From contig CABQNH010000002.1 in NCBI GenBank assembly GCA_902465435.1, forward strand, positions 1 through 64,000: 64,000 bases of DNA, in the 5' to 3' direction. Below, piece by piece: positions 42,344-50,699 of the stretch. Every line of letters begins with the position of its first letter. The first letter of the stretch is position 1. Both the position numbers and the translations under genes were made by a program. The DNA is from an uncultured Eubacteriales bacterium (GTDB lineage: Bacteria; Bacillota; Clostridia; Oscillospirales; Oscillospiraceae). The notes below the pieces were generated by a model, which saw only the letters and a program-made list of their open reading frames with translations, made no database searches and was not told where the DNA came from.

Positions 42344-43362
42344 AAAGATTACCGCTTTCTCAGCTTCCCGCGCTCTTTTCGGAAATTTCTATAAACAGAA
42401 CCCTGTATATTCCCGCTGATGACGGCGAGCGTCAGGCAAGGTTCCAGCCCTACCGGGACGGTCTTGCCCTCACAAATCGGCTCAACACCGTGCGCAGCGC
42501 CAAGGATCTTTTCTTCCCGCAGGTGGAGAGTCTCGTAAACTTCCGCGTATCGGGAAAGTCCATTTCGGTCTCGGAGGTCAGCGCCGCGGACGCGCCCTTT
42601 GTCGTTTTCGGCGTGCGTGCCTGCGACTGCCACAGCTTCTCGATCCTTGATCGCGTCTTTCTGGCAGAGCCGACGGATACCTTCTATGCCGCCCGCCGGA
42701 AAAACGGCACGGTGATCACCCTCGCCTGCTCCCGCCCGGAGGAAACCTGCTTCTGCACCTCCTTCGGCATTGACGCGGCGGAGCCGGAGGGTGACGTCAG
42801 CTGCTGGATGGACGCGGAGTTCCTTTACTGGCGCGCCAACACGGAGAAGGGAGAGGCGCTGACGGCACAACTCCCGCTGCTTTCCGACTGCGGCGAGGCC
42901 GCCGTTTGCGAATTGCAGCAGGCAGCCCGCGAGATCATGAAAAAGCTGCCGCTGCGCGGCCTTCCCTTAGACCGCTTCGGCGCAGGAAAAACCAAAGCGC
43001 TTTTCGATCATCCGGCTTGGGCTTTCCTGAGCGAGGCCTGTCTCGGCTGTGGTACCTGCACCTTTGTCTGCCCCACCTGCCAGTGCTATGACATTGAGGA
43101 ATTTAACACCGGCAAGGAAATTCGCCGTTTCCGCTGCTGGGACAGCTGCATGTACTCGGATTTCACGCAGATGTCCGCGGGGCAGCCGCGTCCAACGCAG
43201 CTTGCCCGCTTCCGTCAGCGCTTTCTGCACAAGCTGGTCTATTTCCCCGAGAATAACGACGGGGTTTTCGGCTGCGTCGGCTGCGGCCGCTGCCTTGCGA
43301 AGTGCCCCATCCATATGAACATCGTCAAGGTCATCCAAACCATAGGAGGGAGCGAAGCATGA
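42340..43362 (+). CDS. FlxB/HydB/AsrA-like iron-sulfur subunit
   Basis: A 340-residue protein of the group that includes AsrA of sulfite reductase, the beta subunit of soluble NAD(P) hydrogenases and FlxB. The N-terminal part has GVRACDCHSFSILDR and ETCFCTSFG; the C-terminal third has two [4Fe-4S] sets, CLGCGTCTFVCPTCQCYD near residue 233 and CVGCGRCLAKCP near 310. It is always found beside the flavoprotein encoded by the next gene, to which it delivers electrons. The ATGA overlap with both neighbours supports complex formation. Confidence 0.85.
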   Translation: MKRLPLSQLPALFSEISINRTLYIPADDGERQARFQPYRDGLALTNRLNTVRSAKDLFFPQVESLVNFRVSGKSISVSEVSAADAPFVVFGVRACDCHSFSILDRVFLAEPTDTFYAARRKNGTVITLACSRPEETCFCTSFGIDAAEPEGDVSCWMDAEFLYWRANTEKGEALTAQLPLLSDCGEAAVCELQQAAREIMKKLPLRGLPLDRFGAGKTKALFDHPAWAFLSEACLGCGTCTFVCPTCQCYDIEEFNTGKEIRRFRCWDSCMYSDFTQMSAGQPRPTQLARFRQRFLHKLVYFPENNDGVFGCVGCGRCLAKCPIHMNIVKVIQTIGGSEA

Positions 43363-44186
43363 AAAACGATCCTCTGATCCCCATGATCGGGCAGGTCACG
43401 GCCATCCGGGTCGATACGCCCGACGTGAAAACCTTCCGCGTTGTGGATTTAGACGGCAGAAAGCCCTTCCTCCATATCCCCGGCCAGTGCGCAATGCTGT
43501 CCGTCCCCGGTGTCGGCGAGGCGCTGTTTTCCATCACCTCGTCCCCGACGGAGCCGGACTTTCTGGAGTTTTCCATTAAAAAATGCGGCTGCGTCACAAG
43601 CTGGCTGCACGCCGTCGAGCCGGGCCAGCAGATCACGATCCGCGGGCCATACGGCAACGGCTTTCCGGTCGATACGGCCTTTGTCGGGAGGGATCTTCTC
43701 TTCATTGCGGGCGGCATCGGCCTTGCGCCCCTGCACTCCGTGATCAACTACTGCCGCCATCACCGCGCAAGCTACGGAAAAATCGACATTGTTTACGGCT
43801 CCCGCTCTAAGGAGGATCTGGTCGATTTTGAGGAGATTCTGAACGACTGGTGCCGCGAGGACGGGATTTCCGTCCACCTGACCATCGACCGCGAGCAGGA
43901 AAATTGGGACGGACACGTCGGCTTTGTGCCGAACTATGTCAAGGAGCTGGGCTTTTCCACGGATAAGACCGTCGTCATGTGCGGCCCTCCCATTATGATC
44001 AAGTTCACGCTGGCCGGGCTGACGGAGCTGGGCTTTGCCAAGGAGCAGATCTACACCACCATGGAGCTGCGCATGAAGTGCGGCCTTGGCAAATGCGGCC
44101 GCTGCAACATCGGCAGCAAATACGTCTGCAAGGACGGCCCCGTGTTCCGCTTTGACGAGCTGGACGCTCTGCCGGACGAATATTAA
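43359..44186 (+). CDS. flxA: FlxA-like NAD(P)H/FAD oxidoreductase subunit
   Basis: A 275-residue ferredoxin-NADP-reductase-type flavoprotein. The FAD site is seen in LFSITSSPTEPDFLEFSIKK, GPYGNGF and the NAD(P) site in FIAGGIGLAPLHSVINYC, with VMCGPPIMIKFT and the C-terminal [2Fe-2S] motif CGLGKCGRC ... YVCKDGPVF, as in HydG/AsrB/FlxA. It is the entry or exit point for NADH in the proposed complex. The start at 43359 follows AGGAGGG. Eleven bases separate it from the next gene. Confidence 0.9.
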   Translation: MKNDPLIPMIGQVTAIRVDTPDVKTFRVVDLDGRKPFLHIPGQCAMLSVPGVGEALFSITSSPTEPDFLEFSIKKCGCVTSWLHAVEPGQQITIRGPYGNGFPVDTAFVGRDLLFIAGGIGLAPLHSVINYCRHHRASYGKIDIVYGSRSKEDLVDFEEILNDWCREDGISVHLTIDREQENWDGHVGFVPNYVKELGFSTDKTVVMCGPPIMIKFTLAGLTELGFAKEQIYTTMELRMKCGLGKCGRCNIGSKYVCKDGPVFRFDELDALPDEY

Positions 44187-44197
44187 GGAGAAGTGCT

Positions 44198-44872
44198 ATG
44201 GAAAAAACCGTAAACGTTTTTCTCTTTGGGAAAAAATATGAAGTGCCCGAAAGCCTGACCATTATGGAAGCCATGGAATACGCAGGCTATCGCCTTGTGC
44301 GCGGCTGCGGCTGCCGCAACGGCTTCTGCGGCGCCTGCGCGACCATCTACCGGATCGCGGGCGACCGTGAGCTGAAGGCCTGCCTCGCCTGCTCCACCAA
44401 GGTGGAAAACAACATGTATGTAGCGACGCTTCCCTTCTTCCCACTGGTCAAGCAGGTCTATGATATGGAGAAAATTCGGCCGACTGAGCAGATTATGATG
44501 CAGCTTTACCCGGAGATTTACGCCTGCGTGGGCTGCAACGCCTGCACAAAGGCCTGCACGCAGGGTCTCAACGTCATGCAGTATATTGCCTACGCCCAGC
44601 GCGGAGAATATGAGAAGTGCGCGGAGGAATCCTTTGACTGCGTCATGTGCGGCGTCTGCTCGTCGCGCTGTCCCGCCGGGATCTCGCATCCGCAGGTCGC
44701 CATGCTGGCGCGCCGCCTCAACGGCAAGTATTTCGCCCCGCACTGCGGCCACCTCGACGAGCGTGTTGCGGAAATTCGCGATGGAAAGTTCGAATCGATT
44801 TTAAAAGACCTGATGGGCAAGCCGCTTTCCGAGCTGCAGGAGCTTTACAACCATCGGGAAATTGAGAAATAA
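44198..44872 (+). CDS. frdB: Fumarate-reductase-like iron-sulfur subunit (FrdB/SdhB type)
   Basis: A 224-residue electron-transfer subunit with the SdhB/FrdB layout. The [2Fe-2S] plant-ferredoxin-type motif is CRNGFCGAC with a fourth Cys in LKAC (about residues 40-68). Two further Cys sets follow: CVGCNACTKAC near 110 and CVMCGVCSSRCP near 148. Both have four cysteines, so two [4Fe-4S] clusters are expected instead of the [4Fe-4S]/[3Fe-4S] pair of membrane enzymes. It lacks the CCG domain of methanogen TfrB, but HdrB in the same operon would supply one. No FrdC/D anchors are encoded nearby. Confidence 0.82.
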   Translation: MEKTVNVFLFGKKYEVPESLTIMEAMEYAGYRLVRGCGCRNGFCGACATIYRIAGDRELKACLACSTKVENNMYVATLPFFPLVKQVYDMEKIRPTEQIMMQLYPEIYACVGCNACTKACTQGLNVMQYIAYAQRGEYEKCAEESFDCVMCGVCSSRCPAGISHPQVAMLARRLNGKYFAPHCGHLDERVAEIRDGKFESILKDLMGKPLSELQELYNHREIEK

Positions 44873-44884
44873 GGAGGCTGCGCG

Positions 44885-46483
44885 ATGTATCAGGACGAAA
44901 AAATACTCGAATCCATTCAAAAGGTCGAGGCCGCGAGAGAAGCGAACCTCCGTTTGGATCCCCGCCGCATGACGGCGGAGGAAAAGGATCTTCTGCTGAA
45001 AACCTATCACCCCGATTACCGCGAGAATCAGTTTACCACGCTGGATTTCGGCCCCAACAAAGGCGACAAGGTGCCGAAGGAGCTGAAAGCGCTCTTACAG
45101 GGTCGCTCCCGTCTGCTCGGCCGTACACTTGCCCTGTCACAGCCGGATTACGAGGCGGATGTACTGATTATCGGCGGCGGCGGCGCCGGGGCTTCGGCCG
45201 CAATTGAGGCAAACGAGGCCGGTGCACGCGTACTTCTGGTCACCAAGCTCCGCATGGGCGACGCCAACACCATGATGGCTGAGGGCGGCATTCAGGCCGC
45301 CGATAAGCCGAACGACTCCCCGGCGCAGCACTTCTTGGACGCCTATGGCGGCGGCCACTTTGCCGCGCAGAAGGATCTTCTCTGCCGTCTGGTCACCGAG
45401 GCACCGGAAGCGATTCAGTGGCTCTCCTCGCTCGGCGTGGAGTTTGACAAAGCGCCGGACGGCACGATGATCACGACGCACGGCGGCGGCACCTCCCGCA
45501 AGAGAATGCACGCAGCCAAGGACTATTCCGGCGCAGAGATCATGCGCACGCTGCGTGACGAGGTTCTGAATCGCGGCATTGAGGTCGTGGATTATACGGC
45601 GGCGGTCGAGCTGCTGCTGGACGAAAGCGGCCGCTGCGCGGGTGCCGTCCTCATGAATATGGAGACGGAGGAGCTGTTAGTTGCCCGGGCGAGAACCGTG
45701 ATTCTTGCCACCGGCGGCGCAGGCCGCCTGCACTATCAGGGCTTCCCAACCTCCAACCACTATGGCGCGACCGCGGACGGTCTGGTCCTGGGCTACCGCG
45801 CGGGCGCGAAGCTGCTTTACCCGGACACCCTGCAATATCACCCGACCGGCGCGGCCTTCCCGGCGCAAATCTACGGCGCGCTGGTCACGGAAAAGGTCCG
45901 TTCCGTCGGCGCGATGCTCGTCAACTGCAATGGTGAGGTCTTTATGAATCCCTTGGAAACGCGGGATGTTGCCGCCGCCTCCATCATCCGGGAATGCACG
46001 GATCGCAAAAACGGCGTGCCGACACCGGAGGGCTATGCCGTCTGGCTGGACACGCCCATGATCGAGCTGAAAAACGGCGGCGGAACCATTGAAAAGCGCA
46101 TTCCTGCCATGATGCGCATGTTCCTCAAGCACGGCATCGATATCCGGAAGGAGCCGATTCTGGTCTACCCGACGCTTCACTATCAGAACGGCGGCCTACA
46201 CATCACGCCGGACGGGCAGACAGACGTGGAGAACCTCTTTGCCGCAGGCGAGGTCGTCGGCGGCATCCACGGGCGCAACCGCCTGATGGGAAACAGCCTT
46301 TTGGACATCATCGTCTTTGGCCGCAGCGCCGGAAAAAACGCCGCAGCCAAGGCCAAAAGCGTCACTTTCGGCTCGCTGAGCCTTGCGCACCTTCAAGCCT
46401 TTGAGCAAGCCCGTGCAGAAGCGCACGCGGAAACGGATGTGACCTCGCCGAAGCTTCTGCCGGATTATACGCGGCGTCGCTGA
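44885..46483 (+). CDS. frdA: Fumarate reductase-like flavoprotein subunit
   Basis: A 532-residue FAD protein of the fumarate reductase/succinate dehydrogenase/aspartate oxidase family. Seen: VLIIGGGGAGASAAIEANEAG (FAD site, about residue 90, after an 80-residue N-terminal extension), AEGGIQAA (covalent-FAD/substrate region), LQYHPTG with the substrate His near 315, ETRDVAAASI with the catalytic-type Arg near 360, and HYQNGGLHI with GEVVGGIHGRNRLMGNSLLD near 455. No Tat or Sec signal, so it is cytoplasmic. With the preceding iron-sulfur subunit it forms a soluble reductase; aspartate oxidase is a less likely alternative. Confidence 0.85.
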   Translation: MYQDEKILESIQKVEAAREANLRLDPRRMTAEEKDLLLKTYHPDYRENQFTTLDFGPNKGDKVPKELKALLQGRSRLLGRTLALSQPDYEADVLIIGGGGAGASAAIEANEAGARVLLVTKLRMGDANTMMAEGGIQAADKPNDSPAQHFLDAYGGGHFAAQKDLLCRLVTEAPEAIQWLSSLGVEFDKAPDGTMITTHGGGTSRKRMHAAKDYSGAEIMRTLRDEVLNRGIEVVDYTAAVELLLDESGRCAGAVLMNMETEELLVARARTVILATGGAGRLHYQGFPTSNHYGATADGLVLGYRAGAKLLYPDTLQYHPTGAAFPAQIYGALVTEKVRSVGAMLVNCNGEVFMNPLETRDVAAASIIRECTDRKNGVPTPEGYAVWLDTPMIELKNGGGTIEKRIPAMMRMFLKHGIDIRKEPILVYPTLHYQNGGLHITPDGQTDVENLFAAGEVVGGIHGRNRLMGNSLLDIIVFGRSAGKNAAAKAKSVTFGSLSLAHLQAFEQARAEAHAETDVTSPKLLPDYTRRR

Positions 46484-46511
46484 CCCTGAGCCGAAAAAGG
46501 AGGCCATTGTT

Positions 46512-48041
46512 ATGCGAGGAATCCCTTCGCTTATTACCGATATTCGCAAGCGTGTCTTTACGGAGGTCGCCAAGCTGGCCTACGAGGGCGGCGACTATAC
46601 GCGCGCCGAGGATCTGCCCTACGTCATCGTTCCGGGTGAAGATCCCCTGCACCGCGAATCCGTTTTTCTGGAACGTGCCATTGCCGGGGAACGGATCCGT
46701 CTGGCTATGGGGCTTCCCCTTCAGCCCGTGCAGCAGCGCGCGTTGATTACCGAGGGCATGGATCAGGCGGCGATCGCGCAGCAGTATTATGAGCCGCCTC
46801 TCATTAATATCATTCCGTATGCCTGTCACCGCTGCCCAACGAAGCGCTACGTCGTAACCGAACTGTGCCAGAACTGTCTGGCCGCGTCCTGCCACGAGGT
46901 CTGTCCGCGCGGCGCGGTGTCCTTTCTGAACGGAAAAAGCCACATTGATACTGAGCGGTGCATCAAATGCGGCAAGTGCGCAAGCGCCTGCGCGTACCAC
47001 GCGATCACCTTCATCGAGCGCCCCTGCCAGGCCGCCTGCGGGATGGACGCAATCGGTCTGGACGACCACGGCCGCGCCGTCATCGACCATGACAAGTGCG
47101 TGGCCTGCGGGCAGTGCCTTGTCAACTGCCCGTTTGGCGCAATCGTGGATAAGGGACAGATTTATCAGGTCGTGCGCGCCATGGAGAGCGGCGAGCAGGT
47201 CATTGCTATTGTCGCTCCGGCCTTCGTCGGTCAGTTTGGAAAATACTGCACGCCGGAGAAATTTGTCACCGCGATGAAGCAGCTTGGCTTCAAGCGCGTG
47301 GTGGAGGTCGCGATCGGCGCGGACATCTGCACCATCGAAGAGGCAAAGGACTTTGCCGAAAAGGTGCCGTCCCAGCAGCCCTATATGGCAACCTCCTGCT
47401 GCCCCGCCTGGCATTCCATGGTGCACAAGCTCTACCCGGATCAGGCGAAAAACATCTCCATGACACTCACGCCGATGGTGTTCACCGCGCGGCTGCAAAA
47501 GGAGGAGCATCCCGGCTGCAAGGTTGTCTTTGTAGGCCCCTGCGCCGCGAAAAAGTTAGAGGCAATCCGCGAAGATATCCGCAGCGACGTCGACTTTGTC
47601 CTGACCTTTGAGGAGCTTCAGGGTATGCTGGAGGCAAAGGGAATCGACTTTTCTACCCTTCCGGACGGCGTCGTTCTGGATGAAGGCACCGCCGCAGGCC
47701 GCGGCTTTGCCGTTTCCGGCGGCGTTGCAAAGGCTGTGGAGGATATTCTGCATCAGACCCGGCCGGAGCTGTCGGTCACGACCGCCCGCGCGGAGGGATT
47801 GCGTGACTGCCGCAAGCTGATGGCGCTGGCAAAGGCTGGGAAATACAACGGCTGCCTTTTAGAGGGCATGGCCTGCCCCGGCGGCTGCGTGGCGGGTGCC
47901 GGCACGCTGCTTTCCGTCGATCATGCGGCACGCATCGTCACCCGCTACCAGACGGAGGCGCGCCGCAAGACGCCGCTGGACAGCGAATACAGCGAAACTG
48001 GCGAAATGTTGGCAAAGGAGAAACCATTCCATGAAGTCTAA
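46512..48041 (+). CDS. [FeFe] hydrogenase, group-B-like
   Basis: A 509-residue iron-sulfur hydrogenase. The N-terminal third has a Cys-rich region (CHRCPTKRY, CQNCLAASCHEVCP) and [4Fe-4S] motifs CIKCGKCASACA and CVACGQCLVNCP. The H-cluster domain has P1 TSCCPAW near residue 295, P2 VGPCAAKK near 336 and P3 EGMACPGGCVAGAG near 455, with all four ligand cysteines intact. The layout fits the group B (ancestral clostridial) hydrogenases, often of low or unknown activity, rather than the trimeric bifurcating type. An AGGAGG site precedes it. The maturases HydEFG are not in the window. Confidence 0.88.
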   Translation: MRGIPSLITDIRKRVFTEVAKLAYEGGDYTRAEDLPYVIVPGEDPLHRESVFLERAIAGERIRLAMGLPLQPVQQRALITEGMDQAAIAQQYYEPPLINIIPYACHRCPTKRYVVTELCQNCLAASCHEVCPRGAVSFLNGKSHIDTERCIKCGKCASACAYHAITFIERPCQAACGMDAIGLDDHGRAVIDHDKCVACGQCLVNCPFGAIVDKGQIYQVVRAMESGEQVIAIVAPAFVGQFGKYCTPEKFVTAMKQLGFKRVVEVAIGADICTIEEAKDFAEKVPSQQPYMATSCCPAWHSMVHKLYPDQAKNISMTLTPMVFTARLQKEEHPGCKVVFVGPCAAKKLEAIREDIRSDVDFVLTFEELQGMLEAKGIDFSTLPDGVVLDEGTAAGRGFAVSGGVAKAVEDILHQTRPELSVTTARAEGLRDCRKLMALAKAGKYNGCLLEGMACPGGCVAGAGTLLSVDHAARIVTRYQTEARRKTPLDSEYSETGEMLAKEKPFHEV

Positions 48042-48567
48042 ACTCGTATGGCTGACGCGAACCGCCGCGCTGCTGGCGCTTTTGATTGCGCTGCAGGCAG
48101 GCACAAAGCCGTTTGGCCAGTTGGTAACCGGCTCCTGTGTAAACTGTGTGCTGGCGCTCGCAGCACTTCTGGTCGGTCTTTCCGGCGGCGCGGTCGTTGC
48201 GCTGCTCTCACCGTTTTTCGCCTTTCTGCTCGGCGTCGGCCCGCAGCTCTTCCCCATCGTTCCGGCCATTGCCGTGGGAAACCTGACACTTGTTCTTCTG
48301 TTGTACCTTCTGTGCGGCAGAAAGGACGCCGTACCGCTGCGCTCCGTACTGGGCTGGCTGCTTGCCTCGGCGGGCAAGGCGTTGACGCTCTACCTGCTGA
48401 TTGTGCAGCTGCTCTGCCGCGTTCTGGCGCTTAAGCCGAAGCAGATCACGCTGTTTACCGCCATGTTTTCTTGGCCGCAGCTTGTTACCGCGCTGATTGG
48501 CTCGGGTCTTGCGCTATTGTTGTCTGTCGTTTTGAAAAAGGCACTCCATCACGCCGGTCGCAGCTAA
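48031..48567 (+). CDS. Small membrane protein resembling an ECF transporter S component
   Basis: A 178-residue hydrophobic protein with five to six membrane helices, an ECF-S-like size and layout (SCVNCVLALAALLVG, SPFFAFLLGVGPQLFPIVPAIAVGN). It starts 11 bases inside the hydrogenase gene, so the two are translationally coupled. No energy-coupling ATPases are nearby. The ligand cannot be read from sequence; the pairing with a hydrogenase may indicate supply of a cofactor or a membrane-linked function (speculation). Confidence 0.65.
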   Translation: MKSKLVWLTRTAALLALLIALQAGTKPFGQLVTGSCVNCVLALAALLVGLSGGAVVALLSPFFAFLLGVGPQLFPIVPAIAVGNLTLVLLLYLLCGRKDAVPLRSVLGWLLASAGKALTLYLLIVQLLCRVLALKPKQITLFTAMFSWPQLVTALIGSGLALLLSVVLKKALHHAGRS

Positions 48568-48714
48568 TTGCAACGGGTTCTCTGATGCGATCCGTGCGGC
48601 TCGACAGCGGGAGGCCTTTCAAATTCCGGCCTTCCAGCCGAAAAACCGGTGAAAAGCGCCGCTGTCCGCCGTAGAAGATTCGTTCGGCAATTTTCAAAAT
48701 TGTATTTTGTGCAA

Positions 48715-48752
48715 GAGCGCCGCAGGAATCGTTTCCGGTTTCTGCGGCGCTC
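48715..48752 (+). terminator. Probable terminator of the mdh-hydrogenase operon
   Basis: GAGCGCCGCAG (48715-48725) pairs perfectly with CTGCGGCGCTC (48742-48752), about 150 bases after the last stop. There is no U-tract; CAGACTGTC follows, the same nine bases that follow the glnS hairpin in the dispersed repeat. Confidence 0.55.
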
Positions 48753-49216
48753 CAGACTGTCGTCTGTTGTCCTTGGTGGGGAAAGTTGGATTTGCGGCTT
48801 GGCAATTCCGTTCTTAGAAATATGGTTCGTATAAATCTGTAATTTTACGGCACTGTTTTATAAAATTTCCGTCCGCAAATTGCAAGTGCAAGTTGCGATC
48901 TTTTTTTGCTGTAGAAAACGCCTCATAAAAAATAATACGCGCGGGTTGCGAAATCCGGAGATTTATCAAGCAGCGGGCGATTCATCGGCATCACTTCGAA
49001 TCATATTTTAACACAAGTTGTCATTATGAATCAATGCTTTGCGCCGCAAAGCCACATTTTCTCTTTTAGCTCTCATCTTTTCTCCGGAAACGACGATCTT
49101 CCACCGAAAATCGTCGTTTCTCTCTGTCACCCGGGTACGAAAAAGATGGATCCATATCCACAAAAAGTTCCGCTTTCCGTTCCGTCTTGCCATTTCTTCT
49201 TGTACTCTGCCGAAGG

Positions 49217-49493
49217 TAGCGTCAGTTAACAAGGGCAGACACGCTTGCGGTCCGGACTGGATCGCCGTCTGCTGCGTTATCGTCCTTGACTTGCGTCAGC
49301 AAGCCTGCGTCCTCTGCCTTGCAGACAACGCCCCAGGCTGGCCGGCAAGTCCTTCGGAGTTTTTCACGGAGGATAGACGGCTGCTGGCAAGGCAGACGAG
49401 ACAGGCGGGCTGGCGCCCGCCCACGAGGATAACGACGCCAGACGTCGTTTTGCCCTGTGAAAAACCGTGTGTGCCCTTGTCAACTGACGCTAG
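49217..49493. mobile_element. MITE-like fold-back element
   Basis: A 277-bp element with 27-bp terminal inverted repeats: TAGCGTCAGTTAACAAGGGC (then AGACACG) on the left; the right end reads TAGCGTCAGTTGACAAGGGC on the minus strand, with two mismatches over 27 bases. Inner segments also pair (GTCTGCTGCGTTATCGTCCT against the complement of AGGATAACGACGCCAGAC), so the whole unit folds back. It carries no transposase. A shortened relative is at 25764-25817. A target duplication is not clear beyond TA. Confidence 0.7.
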
Positions 49494-49568
49494 CAGAGTC
49501 GATGATTGCAGGATGGTTGTTTTCAACTTTCGTCCAAACGGCGCTTTCGCCAGCCGATCATTCCAAGC

Positions 49569-50699
49569 TCAGGGACAAGCTTCCCCGTAGTGCTCCTTCC
49601 ACAGCCGCAGGGTCTGCTCCAGATAGCTGCGGTTCAGGCGGCAGAGATACTCCGGCTTTCCGTCAAAGCGCCCGGTTTCTCCGTAGCACATGGCGGCGCA
49701 GGCATGGCACAAAAAGTTCAGCGAACAATTTGCGCATTCCTGCGGCAGGCGAATTGCGCCGGACGCCTTCCTCGTTTCCTGCCAAGCAGTGTCAAACCCC
49801 ATGGTCTTGACATCAAAGGCTGGCTCCCGCATCTGTCCGCACGGCATCATTTTTCCGTCCCACGTCAGCCAAAAGGAGCTGCTTCCCGCTCTGCACGCCA
49901 TTCCCTTTCCCGGCGTTCCCTCGCAGTCGGTCACATTGCTTTGGGCAATTCCCTTTGACATCTGAAACGCCAACAGGCAGAACTGTTCCCGGCTCATCGT
50001 CAGCAGATTATAGCGCGCCTGAAATTCGCCCGCCTGTTCCGGCGGCATACGGAAGTTCTCTCCGACGCTGCCGAGGTCGCGGCGGACGGGCGGGAACATG
50101 TACGGCGACGCCTGTGTCTGCGCGCCCATGGCCCGCGCCTGCGCAACGATTTCTTCCATTTCGCCGATATTATCGGGCGTAAGCGACAAATTCACCTTCA
50201 CCTCGACGCCCGCTTCGCGAAGCGCTCCGATATTCTTAACGATCCGGTCGTATGCGGGCGCACCGCAAAGCCGCCGGTACGTCTCATTCTCTGTCCCGTA
50301 GAGCGAAATATTGACGCGAGTCGGCGTTTCCTCCCGAAAAAGCGCCACCACTTTTTCATCCATTAAATAGCCGTTGGAGTTGACGGAGATCATCATGCCC
50401 ATTTCGTGCAGCGCACGATAGATCTCCGCAAAATCCGACCGCAGCGTCGGCTCCCCGCCGGTCAGCAGCAGAAATACCGTCCCCGCCTTCGCGGCGGCCT
50501 CACCGAGCGCGATCCACTCCTCGGCCGTCAATTCCCGTCCGCGTCTGCGCTGCTCCTCCTCGGTCAAATGCACATAGCACATTTTGCAGTTGAAATTGCA
50601 GCGCGCAGTCAGCTCAAAGGTTCCCGCCGTCGGCAGACCGAGCCGCCGTCCGCGCTCATGCAGATAGGTCAGCATTTGCGGAACCGCACCTTGACTCAT
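49569..50699 (-). CDS. Radical SAM/SPASM peptide maturase
   Basis: A 376-residue radical SAM enzyme. The cluster motif CNFNCKMC lies near residue 32 and the SAM-binding GGEPTLR near 83. The C-terminal SPASM region carries many cysteines (CEGTPGKGMAC, MPCGQM, CANCSLNFLCHACAAMC, CRLNRSYLEQ), enough for two auxiliary [4Fe-4S] clusters. Such enzymes install thioether or carbon-carbon links in RiPP precursors. It overlaps the HPr-kinase-like gene by 4 bases, and two small peptides lie just upstream. There is no PqqD/RRE domain visible at its N terminus. Ribosome site GGAAAGGAG before the ATG at 50699. Confidence 0.88.
   Translation of the reverse strand: MSQGAVPQMLTYLHERGRRLGLPTAGTFELTARCNFNCKMCYVHLTEEEQRRRGRELTAEEWIALGEAAAKAGTVFLLLTGGEPTLRSDFAEIYRALHEMGMMISVNSNGYLMDEKVVALFREETPTRVNISLYGTENETYRRLCGAPAYDRIVKNIGALREAGVEVKVNLSLTPDNIGEMEEIVAQARAMGAQTQASPYMFPPVRRDLGSVGENFRMPPEQAGEFQARYNLLTMSREQFCLLAFQMSKGIAQSNVTDCEGTPGKGMACRAGSSSFWLTWDGKMMPCGQMREPAFDVKTMGFDTAWQETRKASGAIRLPQECANCSLNFLCHACAAMCYGETGRFDGKPEYLCRLNRSYLEQTLRLWKEHYGEACP

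Larger units (their letters stand above)
48568..49568. other. 1-kb gene-free region
   Basis: It holds the operon terminator (48715-48752), an AT-richer stretch at 48840-49060 without recognisable boxes, a hairpin at about 49093-49124 (AAACGACGAT ... ATCGTCGTTT), and the MITE-like element 49217-49493. Short open frames inside it, including one of 183 codons at 49039-49590, have no ribosome site, cross the inverted repeats and look like chance. Confidence 0.6.

Noticed and set aside
46512..48041. Assignment as the catalytic subunit of a trimeric bifurcating HydABC hydrogenase
   Set aside because: No HydB/HydC-like NADH-binding partners of the Nuo type are adjacent, and the N-terminal cluster domain differs from the HydA type.
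49039..49590. A 183-codon frame in the gene-free region
   Set aside because: It crosses a hairpin and the entire fold-back element and has no ribosome site or similarity I can recognise.
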